In this document: positions 47,700-55,427 of the stretch, piece after piece
Layout of the letters: every line of letters begins with the position of its first letter
Numbering within the stretch: position 1 is the first letter of the stretch
Source of the DNA: AC-32 sp963717475
Lineage (GTDB): Bacteria; Actinomycetota; Thermoleophilia; Gaiellales; Gaiellaceae
Direction of reading: 5' to 3'
NCBI GenBank assembly: GCA_963717475.1
Contig: OY970337.1
Span: 434,001 to 498,000 of the forward strand
Length of the DNA stretch: 64,000 nucleotides
Translations under genes and position numbers: made by a program
Notes under the pieces: model-generated
Database searches by the model: none
What the model was told of the DNA's origin: nothing
What the model saw: the letters and a program-made list of their open reading frames with translations, nothing else

Positions 47700-48341
47700 A
47701 TGGCTCGCTGGATCGGCCGGGAGAACGTGCGCAAGCGGCTCGAGGCGCTCGATGAGGGGCGGACGACGTACGCCGCGGGCGCCGCGACCTTCGACACGGC
47801 GGACGAGACGATCGTCGTGCGGCCGCCGTTCGGGCTCTCGCATACGGGCTCGTACGACTCGATCGCGGTGGAGCCGCTGCTCGAGGAGCTGTTTCGCGAT
47901 CGCGTGGTCGCGGCCATGCTCGTGCGGCTCGGCGGGTTCGCGGTGGGGGTTTTCGAGGGCGAGCGGCTGGTCGCGTCGAAGGTCGGCTCGCGGTTCGTCA
48001 AGGGGCGGCACAAGAAGGGCGGCTCGTCGTCCGGCCGCTTCCGCCGGCGGCGCGAGGAGCAGGTGCGGACGCTGATCGACGCTGCTGCCGAGACCGCGGT
48101 GCGTGTGCTCGAGCCGTGGCGCCCGAAGATCGAGCACGTCGCGCTCGGGGGCGACCGGCGCGCGATCGACTCGCTGCTCGAGGACGGGCGCCTCACGTGG
48201 CTGGAGGGAGAGCGGCTCCCGCGCTTCTTCACGACCGAGGATCCGCGCCAGCGAACGCTCGAGCGGCTGCCGTACGACCTCTACGCAGCCGAGGTCGAGA
48301 CGATCTCTCTAGACTCGAGGCGAGACGGAGAGCAACCGTGA
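47700..48341 (+). CDS. aeRF1/VLRF1-type release-factor-like protein
   Basis: 213 residues. A variable N-terminal part and the VLRF1 core FAVGVFEGERLVASKVGSRFVKGRHKKGGSSSGRFRRRREEQVRTLIDAAAETAVRVLEP, in which the GSRxVKGRHKKGG(S) loop stands where eRF1 has GGQ, then HVALGGDRRAIDSLL. Bacterial members (acVLRF1) are predicted to hydrolyse peptidyl-tRNA on stalled ribosomes in ribosome quality control. Divergent from clpS. No GGQ motif is present, as is usual for this group. Confidence 0.82.
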   Translation: MARWIGRENVRKRLEALDEGRTTYAAGAATFDTADETIVVRPPFGLSHTGSYDSIAVEPLLEELFRDRVVAAMLVRLGGFAVGVFEGERLVASKVGSRFVKGRHKKGGSSSGRFRRRREEQVRTLIDAAAETAVRVLEPWRPKIEHVALGGDRRAIDSLLEDGRLTWLEGERLPRFFTTEDPRQRTLERLPYDLYAAEVETISLDSRRDGEQP

Positions 48342-48351
48342 GGGAGGTCAC

Positions 48352-48816
48352 ATGGCCGTCAAGCCGATTCCCGAGGGCTACCACAGCCTGACGCCCTATC
48401 TCGCCGTGCCGGACGCGGCGCGAGCGATCGACTTCTACAAGCAGGCCTTCGGCGCCGAGGAGACGATCCGGATGCCGGGGCCCGACGGGAAAATCGCGCA
48501 CGCCGAGCTGCAGGTCGGCGACTCGAAGCTGATGCTGTCGGATCCGTTCGAGCAGTCGACGGTGCGTCCGCCCGCCGAGCGCGGAGGGCCGACCGCTTCG
48601 ATCTTCATGTACGTCGAGGACTGCGACGCGACCTTCGAGCAGGCGACTGCCGCGGGCGCCGAAGTGGCGATGCCGCTCGAGGACATGTTCTGGGGCGACC
48701 GCTTCGGCTCCCTGACCGACCCGTTCGGGCACATCTGGTCGATCGCGACGCACAAGGAGGATCTCTCCGAGGAGGAGATGGCCGAGCGGAGCAAGGCCGC
48801 GATGACGCCGGGCTAG
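48352..48816 (+). CDS. PhnB/glyoxalase-like VOC protein
   Basis: 154 residues: YHSLTPYLAVPDAARAIDFYKQAFGAEETIRMPGPDGKIAHAELQVGDSKLMLSD and the second module ending DRFGSLTDPFGHIWSIATHKEDL. This is the PhnB subfamily of VOC proteins. AGGGAGG precedes ATG 48352. Starts 10 bp after the release-factor-like gene. Substrate unknown. Confidence 0.88.
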   Translation: MAVKPIPEGYHSLTPYLAVPDAARAIDFYKQAFGAEETIRMPGPDGKIAHAELQVGDSKLMLSDPFEQSTVRPPAERGGPTASIFMYVEDCDATFEQATAAGAEVAMPLEDMFWGDRFGSLTDPFGHIWSIATHKEDLSEEEMAERSKAAMTPG

Positions 48817-48882
48817 ATCCGCCCCGGCAGAAGTCACACTTTCGGCACACGGTGTTCGTGTCGTGCCTGCTTCCATGCAGGC

Positions 48883-49140
48883 ATGGACGACAAGCCAACC
48901 GTGCGGCAGATCTACGCGCTCGCAGCCGCGCTCTGCGAGCGCGCTGGTGAGGAGTTCCCCGAGACTCGGGAAACCGCCTCGGAGCTGATCGAGCGGCTAC
49001 GGCTGGAGGTCGGGCACCCCGCGCCCGGCCTCCAGGACGTCGTCTGCCGCCCGCGTGGCCGGCGGCGAGGGCGGCGGTGGAGCGGTTCCGACGGGAGGGC
49101 GAGCGCCGCAGCGGCGGAGCTCGCGCGCGAGATGCGTTAG
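48883..49140 (+). CDS. small hypothetical protein
   Basis: 85 residues. The first 48 (DDKPTVRQIYALAAALCERAGEEFPETRETASELIERLRLEVGHP) are helical and convincing; the Arg/Gly-rich remainder is less so and may result from a frameshift. Upstream 48820-48882 holds no clear promoter. Function unknown. Confidence 0.55.
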   Translation: MDDKPTVRQIYALAAALCERAGEEFPETRETASELIERLRLEVGHPAPGLQDVVCRPRGRRRGRRWSGSDGRASAAAAELAREMR

Positions 49141-49154
49141 GGCGCCCTCACGAA

Positions 49155-50321
49155 CTAGGGCCGAGACAGGCTCGCCTGCGGCAGCGACAACCGTTGCGCG
49201 AACACGTTCTCGAGCGCGGCCTGCCGTCCGATCGCCAGTGCGCCCGTGAGCACGGCAGCTTCCCCGAGCGTGGAGACCTCGACGCGCGGCGGAAAGGGAA
49301 GCCAGTCCGACAGCAGACGGCTGACTGGATCGAGCAGCAGGTCGCCGTTCGCGCCGATGCCGCCGCCGAGGACGACGAGCTCCACGTCGACGACTGCGGC
49401 GATCGGTGCCACGTGCGCCGCGATGCGGCGGGCCAGCTCGGTGACCACCGTCGCAGCGGCTCGGTCGCCCTTGCGGGCGGCGCCGAAAACCGTGCGCGCG
49501 TCGGCCGGGCTGCCCGTCACCTGGGAGGCCAGCACGGAGACCTGCGGCGCGGCCGGGTCGAGCGTCTCCTCGACGCCTGCGAGGGCGAAGTCGATCTCGC
49601 CGGCGGCGCCGTGCCGGCCGCGGTGGAGCTCACCGCGGAGGACGACCCCTGCTCCCATGCCGGTTCCGATCGAGAGGAAGACGAAGTCGTCGACGCCGCG
49701 GGCGACGCCCTGCCACTGCTCGCCCAGGGCGGCCAGGTTGATGTCGTTCTCGAGCGTCACCGGGAGGCCGAGCGCGCGCTGGAGCTCGCTACCGAACTCG
49801 CGCCCCTCGAGCCCCTCGACGTTCTCGGCGAGGCGTAGGACGCCGGTCTTCTGCTCGACCACGCCGGGGACGCCGACGACAACGCTGTCGACCAGGCCGG
49901 GATCGAGGACGGACGGGCCGAGCAGGGAGGCCTGAAGCCGCCCGATCGCCTCGATCGCGTCGGGCACCGCCGCGAAGGTCAGCTCGACGTCCTGCCGTGC
50001 GCGGATCGTGCCGGCGAGGTCGCACACAGCGCCTCTCACGAATCGCGCGCCGAGATCGAGCCCGAGCACGAGGGCGGCGTCGACGACGGGCTCGAAGTAC
50101 ACGGCGCCGTAACCAGGGCCGTCGGGGCCCACGGCGGCTTCGCGGACCAGGCCCGCATCGAGCAGCGACTGGAGCGCCGCCGAGACGGTCGGCTTCGAGA
50201 TCCCGGAGCGGCGGGAGATCTGCGCCCGTGAGATCGGCGCGCCTGCGCGGATCGCCTCGAGCACGGTGCGCTCGTTGAGGTTGCGCAGCAGCGGAGGCGT
50301 AGCGCCGGGCGTCTTCGGCAT
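49155..50321 (-). CDS. ROK family transcriptional repressor
   Basis: 388 residues. An N-terminal winged helix (NLNERTVLEAIRAGAPISRAQISRRSGISKPTVSAALQSLLDAGLVRE) is joined to a ROK sugar-kinase-like domain with VLGLDLGARFVRGAV, SIGTGMGAGVVLRGELHRGRHGAAGEI. The ROK zinc cluster (CxCGxxGCxE) is absent: the region reads GAAGEIDFALAGVEETLDP. It is divergent from the sugar operon and probably its repressor, induced by a sugar or sugar phosphate. ATG 50321 is preferred over the in-frame TTG 50342. Confidence 0.9.
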   Translation of the reverse strand: MPKTPGATPPLLRNLNERTVLEAIRAGAPISRAQISRRSGISKPTVSAALQSLLDAGLVREAAVGPDGPGYGAVYFEPVVDAALVLGLDLGARFVRGAVCDLAGTIRARQDVELTFAAVPDAIEAIGRLQASLLGPSVLDPGLVDSVVVGVPGVVEQKTGVLRLAENVEGLEGREFGSELQRALGLPVTLENDINLAALGEQWQGVARGVDDFVFLSIGTGMGAGVVLRGELHRGRHGAAGEIDFALAGVEETLDPAAPQVSVLASQVTGSPADARTVFGAARKGDRAAATVVTELARRIAAHVAPIAAVVDVELVVLGGGIGANGDLLLDPVSRLLSDWLPFPPRVEVSTLGEAAVLTGALAIGRQAALENVFAQRLSLPQASLSRP

Positions 50322-50448
50322 CTTGTGAGAGACCTTAACCAAGAATGGCCACGGTTCCTAGCTTGACACGCAAGTCCGAGGGTGACACAGTCGTTCTCGT
50401 CTGGGTTCCTTACACGATGCTCGCAAGCCTTTCTCACCTGGCGCCGGC

Positions 50449-51727
50449 ATGAAGCTCGCAGTCATCGGGGGCGGTTCCACCTACACGCCCGAGCTCGTCG
50501 CGGGGCTCGCGCGGGAGCGGGAACGCCTCGATCTGCGCAGCCTCGTCCTCCACGACATCGACGCTGAGCGCCGAGAGGTCGTCGGCGGTCTCGCGACCCG
50601 CATGCTGGCCGCGGCGGACTACGACGGCGAGCTCTCGATCACCGACGATCTCGACGCCGCCCTCGAAGGCGCGTCGTTCGTGCTGATCCAGCTGCGCGTC
50701 GGAGGGCAGACGGCGCGGCTCTCGGACGAGACGGTCCCGCTCGCCTGCGGCTGCATCGGCCAGGAGACGACCGGCGCGGGCGGGCTCGGCAAGGCGCTGA
50801 GAACCGTCCCGGTCGTGCTCCAGATCGCGGAGCGGGCACGCGAGCTGGCGGCGCCCGACGCCTGGATCGTCGACTTCACGAATCCGGTCGGCATCGTCGT
50901 CCGCGGTCTGCTCGACGCCGGCCACCGCGCGGTCGGGCTCTGCAACGTCGCGATCGGCCTCCAGCGGCAGATCGCGCCGCTGCTCGGAGTCGAGCCGCAA
51001 CGGGTGCTCGTCGACCAGGTCGGCCTGAACCACCTCACGTGGGTTCGCGCGGTGCACGTCGACGGCCGCGACGTCCTGCCGGAGCTTCTCGCGGAGCACG
51101 GCGACGAGCTCGCCGAAGGCGCCGATCTCCCGCGCGACGTGCTCGAGCGCCTCGGCGCGATCCCCTCGTACTACCTCCACTACTTCTACAAGCACGACCA
51201 GGTGCTCGACGCCCAGCGCACCGGCAAGCCGCGGGCGGCCGAGGTAGCGGAGATCGAGCGCGAGCTGCTCGAGCTCTACCGCGATCCGAATCTCACCACG
51301 AAGCCGAAGCTTCTGGAGCGCCGCGGCGGGCGCGTACTACAGCGAGGCGGCGACGCAGCTCGTCGCCTCGCTTGCGACCGGGAACGGCGACGTCCAGGTC
51401 GTCGACGTGCGCAACAACGGGACGCTGGAGGGTCTCGCGGACGACGACGTGGTCGAGGTCCCGGCACGGATCGAAGCCGGCGGCCCGAAGCCGATCGAGC
51501 AGGAGCCGCTCGCGCCGGAGCTGCTCGGCCTCGTCCAGCACGTCGCCGCGTACGAGCGGCTGGCCGTCCGGGCGGCGATCACCGGCGACCGTGACGTTGT
51601 CTACAAGGCGCTCCTCGCGCACCCGCTGATCGGCCAGGTCCCACAAGTCGAGGAGCTGACCGAGAGCCTGCTCGCCGAGGGCAAGGAGCACCTGCCGCAG
51701 TTCGAGCACAGCGAGGTGACTGCGTGA
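50449..51727 (+). CDS. GH4 family 6-phospho-glycosidase, one-base frameshift
   Basis: About 425 residues. NAD-binding start MKLAVIGGGSTYTPELVAGL, then IGQETTGAGGLGKALRTVP, VDFTNPVGIV, the Mn-binding Cys in LCNVAIGLQ and VGLNHLTWV, all of GH4 (NAD- and Mn-dependent 6-phospho-alpha/beta-glucosidase). One extra G at 51328-51330 breaks the frame; removal joins LLERRGG to AYYSEAATQLVASLATGNGD and the protein ends at 51727. It overlaps the kinase gene by 4 bp. Exact glycoside unknown. Confidence 0.88.
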
Positions 51728-52749
51728 GCGATCCCGTCATCCTCGCAATCGACGGCGGCAACTCGAAGACGGATCTCGCGCTCGTGCGCGCGGACGGCGA
51801 GCTGCTCGCGCTCGTCCGCGGCCCGCAGAGCTCGCCGCACCATCTCGGCCTCGACGGCTCGCTCTCCGTCCTCACCGACCTGCTCGCGCAGGCGACGACC
51901 GAAGCCGGGCTTCCGAACGGTGACGGGCCCGTCGCCGAGGTTGGCAGGCTCTACCTGGCCGGCGTCGACCGCGAGCACGAAGAGCAGGAGATGGAGGCGG
52001 CGGCGCACGCCCACCGGCTCGCGAAGCGAATCACCGTCGGCAACGACACGCTCGCAGTCCTGCGTGCCGGCACCGACAGCGGCTGGGGCGTTGCAGTCGT
52101 CTGCGGCGCCGGAATCAACTGCGTAGGTGTTGCCCCGGACGGGCGCCAATCCCGCTTCCCGGCGCTCGGCTGGATCAGCGGCGACTGGGGCGGCGGGTAC
52201 GACGTCGGGCTCGCCGCGGTCTCGGCCGCCGCGCGGAGCGAGGACGGCCGCGGCCCGAAGACCACCCTGGAACAGGCGGTCCCGAAGTACTTCGGCTTCG
52301 AGACGCCGTCGCGGCTCGCCGACGCGTTCCACCGCCGCGACGTCCCGGAGCGCAGGGTGATCGAGCTCGCGCCGACGGTGTTCGCCGAAGCCGCCGGAGA
52401 CGACACCGCCGCGAGCATCGTCGCCCGCCTCGCCGGCGAGGTGGTGGCGATGATCCGGGTCACCCTCGAGCGGCTCGCTCTCCTGCGGGCCCCCGTGGAC
52501 GTCGTCCTCGGCGGAGGGCTGATGCAGTCGCAGGACGAACGCCTGATCAGCGCCGTCGTGGCGGGTCTCCAGGAGGTCGCGCGCGCGGCGACGGTGAAGG
52601 TTGCGAGCACGCCGCCCGTCGTCGGCGCGGCGCTGGCCGGCCTGGACGACCTCGAAGCAGGCCCCGAGGCGCGCCTGCGCGCACGGACCGAGCTCTCAAA
52701 CGCTTTCCAACAGCAAGGACCCACGGACGGATCGGGAAGGAGCGGGTGA
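51724..52749 (+). CDS. BadF/BcrA-type ATPase, N-acetylglucosamine/glucosamine kinase-like
   Basis: 341 residues of the ASKHA fold: phosphate-1 loop ILAIDGGNSKTDLALVRADG, GNDTLAVLRAGT, phosphate-2 VVCGAGINCVGV, WISGDWGGGYDVG and adenosine loop VVLGGGLMQSQDERL. This is the group containing the Vibrio glucosamine kinase GspK and human GlcNAc kinase. It would phosphorylate the imported sugar. GTG 51724 couples it to the glycosidase gene; 4-bp overlap with the binding protein. Confidence 0.85.
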   Translation: MSDPVILAIDGGNSKTDLALVRADGELLALVRGPQSSPHHLGLDGSLSVLTDLLAQATTEAGLPNGDGPVAEVGRLYLAGVDREHEEQEMEAAAHAHRLAKRITVGNDTLAVLRAGTDSGWGVAVVCGAGINCVGVAPDGRQSRFPALGWISGDWGGGYDVGLAAVSAAARSEDGRGPKTTLEQAVPKYFGFETPSRLADAFHRRDVPERRVIELAPTVFAEAAGDDTAASIVARLAGEVVAMIRVTLERLALLRAPVDVVLGGGLMQSQDERLISAVVAGLQEVARAATVKVASTPPVVGAALAGLDDLEAGPEARLRARTELSNAFQQQGPTDGSGRSG

Positions 52750-54407
52750 TACAGGTGAAGCGAGTGATGATTCTCGCGCTGGTGGTCGGTCTCGCCGCAA
52801 CGGCGACCGCCTGCGGAGGCAGCAAGTCGAGCAAGTCCAACGGTGGCGGGAGCACGGCCGTCACGATCTCGAACGAGCAGGGCAGCACGTGGTCGTGCGG
52901 GTTCAACCCGTTCAACTCCGACGTCAACTCGTTCTCGGTCGGGCCCATCTACGAGGAGCTCACGTTCGTGAACGGCCTCCAGAGCGGCAAGACCACGGAC
53001 TGGCTCGCCTCGAACTACGCGTGGAGCAACGGCAACAAGACGCTCACGTTCACGATCCGGCCCGGGGTGAAGTGGAGCGACGGCAAGCCGCTGACCGCGG
53101 CGGACGTCCTCTTCACCTTCAACCTGCTGAAGAAGTTCCCGGGCCTCGACCTGAACGCGTCCTGGTCGGTGCTGAAGGACGTCAAGCGCAGCGGCGACAA
53201 GATCACGCTCGACTTCAAGACCGCCGCGGTGCCGTACTTCTACTACGTCGCCGACCAGACCCCGATCGTCCCGCAGCACGTCTGGGCGTCGATCAAGAAC
53301 CCGGTCACCTACAAGGACTCGCACCCGATCGGGTCGGGCCCGTTCACGATGAACTCCTGCTCGCCCCAGGTGACCAAGTACACGAAGAACCCGAACTACT
53401 GGCAGAAGGGGCTGCCGAAGATCGACACCGTCTACTACCCGGCCTTCACCTCGAACGACCCCGCGAACCAGCAGCTCGCGAGCGGGAAGGCGCAGTGGGG
53501 CAGCCAGTTCATCCCGAACATCAAGGCCTACTACTCCTCGAAGAGCGCGGACAACCACTACTGGTTCCCGCCGACGGTCAACGTCTCGGTGTTCATCAAC
53601 AACAAGGACCCGATCCTCAAGGACCCGGCGATCCGCAGGGCGATGGCGTACGCGATCGACCGCAAGAAGGTCTCGGAGATCGGCGAGTACGGCTACGAGC
53701 CGCCTTCGAACCAGACCGGAATCGTCACGCCCACCTTCGCCAGCTGGCTCGACCAGGGGCTCGCGCACCAGTACGACTACAACCCGCAGAAGGCGATGCA
53801 GACCCTGGACGCGGCCGGCTACAAGAAGAAGGGCGACCTCTACTACACGCCTGACGGCAAGCCGCTCTCCTTCACGATGATCAACATCGGCGGCTACTCC
53901 GACTGGGTCGCCTCCGCGCAGGTCGTCCAGGAGAACCTGAAGAAGATCGGGATCAAGGTCATCCCCGAGAACCTGTCCAGCACGACCTACGATGCGGACA
54001 CGTACGCGGGGAAGTTCCAGCTCAACTACAACGGCAACCTGAGCGGCGGGCCGGCGCCGTACTACGAGCTGCGCCAGGCGCTCTACTCGAAGAACTCGGC
54101 GCCGATCGGCCAGAACGCCTCCTCGAACTGGGAGCGCTACGAGAACCCGGCCGTCGACAAGCTGATCGAGGACTACGCCGCCACGGCCGACTCGGCCAAG
54201 CAGCATGAGATCGTCCGCGGGCTGGAGCAGGCGATGGTGCGGGACGTCCCGATCATCCCCATCACCGAGGGAGTCGACTGGTACCAGTACAACACCAAGG
54301 ACCTCGCGGGCTGGGTCACGCAGGGGAATCAGTTCGCGCGGCCGGCCGCGTACGTGACTCCCGACTGGGGCGTGATGCTCCTCCACCTCAAGCCGAAGGG
54401 CTCGTGA
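52746..54407 (+). CDS. family 5 extracellular solute-binding lipoprotein
   Basis: 553 residues. Lipoprotein signal with lipobox LAATATAC (Cys23), then a Gly/Ser linker and the SBP_bac_5 body: SFSVGPIYEELTFVNG, KTLTFTIRPGVKWSDGKPLTAADVLFTFNLLKKFPG, DPAIRRAMAYAIDRKKV. This family binds oligopeptides, nickel or, in Vibrio and Thermotoga, chito- or gluco-oligosaccharides. The sugar-gene context favours an oligosaccharide. GTG 52746 or GTG 52755; AAGGAG at 52737-52742 fits the latter better. Confidence 0.93.
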   Translation: MIQVKRVMILALVVGLAATATACGGSKSSKSNGGGSTAVTISNEQGSTWSCGFNPFNSDVNSFSVGPIYEELTFVNGLQSGKTTDWLASNYAWSNGNKTLTFTIRPGVKWSDGKPLTAADVLFTFNLLKKFPGLDLNASWSVLKDVKRSGDKITLDFKTAAVPYFYYVADQTPIVPQHVWASIKNPVTYKDSHPIGSGPFTMNSCSPQVTKYTKNPNYWQKGLPKIDTVYYPAFTSNDPANQQLASGKAQWGSQFIPNIKAYYSSKSADNHYWFPPTVNVSVFINNKDPILKDPAIRRAMAYAIDRKKVSEIGEYGYEPPSNQTGIVTPTFASWLDQGLAHQYDYNPQKAMQTLDAAGYKKKGDLYYTPDGKPLSFTMINIGGYSDWVASAQVVQENLKKIGIKVIPENLSSTTYDADTYAGKFQLNYNGNLSGGPAPYYELRQALYSKNSAPIGQNASSNWERYENPAVDKLIEDYAATADSAKQHEIVRGLEQAMVRDVPIIPITEGVDWYQYNTKDLAGWVTQGNQFARPAAYVTPDWGVMLLHLKPKGS

Positions 54408-54443
54408 GCTGAGATCGCAACCGGCAACCAGGAGGCGCGGGAC

Positions 54444-55427
54444 GTGAGGTTCATCGTCCGCAGGCTCGGGTTCTTCCTCGTCACCCTCTGGGCGGCGGTG
54501 ACGCTGAACTTCCTGATCCCGCGCCTCATGCCGGGCAACGCGGTGCTCGCGATGATGTCCCGCTACAAGGGGCACGTGAACCCGCAGGCGATGCACGCCC
54601 TGCAGATCGCCTTCGGGATCAAGGCGCACGAGAGCCTGCTGCACGCCTACTTCACCTATCTGGGCAACATCGTCCGGGGGGACTTCGGGATCTCGCTGAC
54701 CTTCTTCCCGGACACGGTCTCGCACCAGGTGCTGCAGGCCCTGCCGTGGACGCTGATGCTCGTCGGCACGACGACGATCCTCGCGTTCGTCCTCGGCACC
54801 TTCATCGGGCTGATCTCGGCCTGGCGGCGAGGCGGGAGCCTGGACGGGCTGCTGCCGCCGATCTTCGTGATCACCTCGGCGTTCCCGTACTTCTGGCTGG
54901 CGCTGCTCGCGATCTGGCTCTTCTCGATCAAGCTCGGCTGGTTCCCGGAGAGCGGCGGCTACGACGTGACGACGACCGTCGCGTGGTCGTGGGACTTCAT
55001 CAGCGACGCGATCTACCACTCGATCCTGCCGGCGATGACGATCCTGATCACGGCCATCGGCGGCTGGATCCTGACCATGCGGAACAACACGATCTCGGTC
55101 CTCGCCGAGGACTACGTGCGCATGGCGCGGGCCAAGGGCCTCAGCCCCTGGCGGATCATGTGGACCTACGCGGGCCGGAACGCGATCCTGCCGAACCTGG
55201 TCGGGTTCGCGATGTCGCTCGGCTTCGTCGTCAGCGGCGCGATCCTCGTCGAGTTCGTCTTCAACTACCCGGGCGTGGGCTGGATGTTCCTCCAGTCGGT
55301 CGAGAACCAGGACTACGCCCTGATGCAGGCGCTGTTCCTGATGATCACGGTCGCGGTGCTGCTGGCGATCCTCGTCGCCGACGGGGCGACGGCGATCCTC
55401 GATCCGCGGACGCGGGACCGTTCGTGA
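54444..55427 (+). CDS. ABC transporter permease, DppB type
   Basis: 327 residues with about six membrane segments and the DppB/OppB layout: FIVRRLGFFLVTLWAAVTLNFLIPRLMPGN at the start, a long extracytoplasmic loop, and the EAA coupling loop (VLAEDYVRMARAKGLSPWRIMWTYAGRNAILP). AGGAGG stands 8 bases before GTG 54444. Ends overlapping the fused permease-ATPase gene by 4 bp. Confidence 0.93.
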   Translation: MRFIVRRLGFFLVTLWAAVTLNFLIPRLMPGNAVLAMMSRYKGHVNPQAMHALQIAFGIKAHESLLHAYFTYLGNIVRGDFGISLTFFPDTVSHQVLQALPWTLMLVGTTTILAFVLGTFIGLISAWRRGGSLDGLLPPIFVITSAFPYFWLALLAIWLFSIKLGWFPESGGYDVTTTVAWSWDFISDAIYHSILPAMTILITAIGGWILTMRNNTISVLAEDYVRMARAKGLSPWRIMWTYAGRNAILPNLVGFAMSLGFVVSGAILVEFVFNYPGVGWMFLQSVENQDYALMQALFLMITVAVLLAILVADGATAILDPRTRDRS

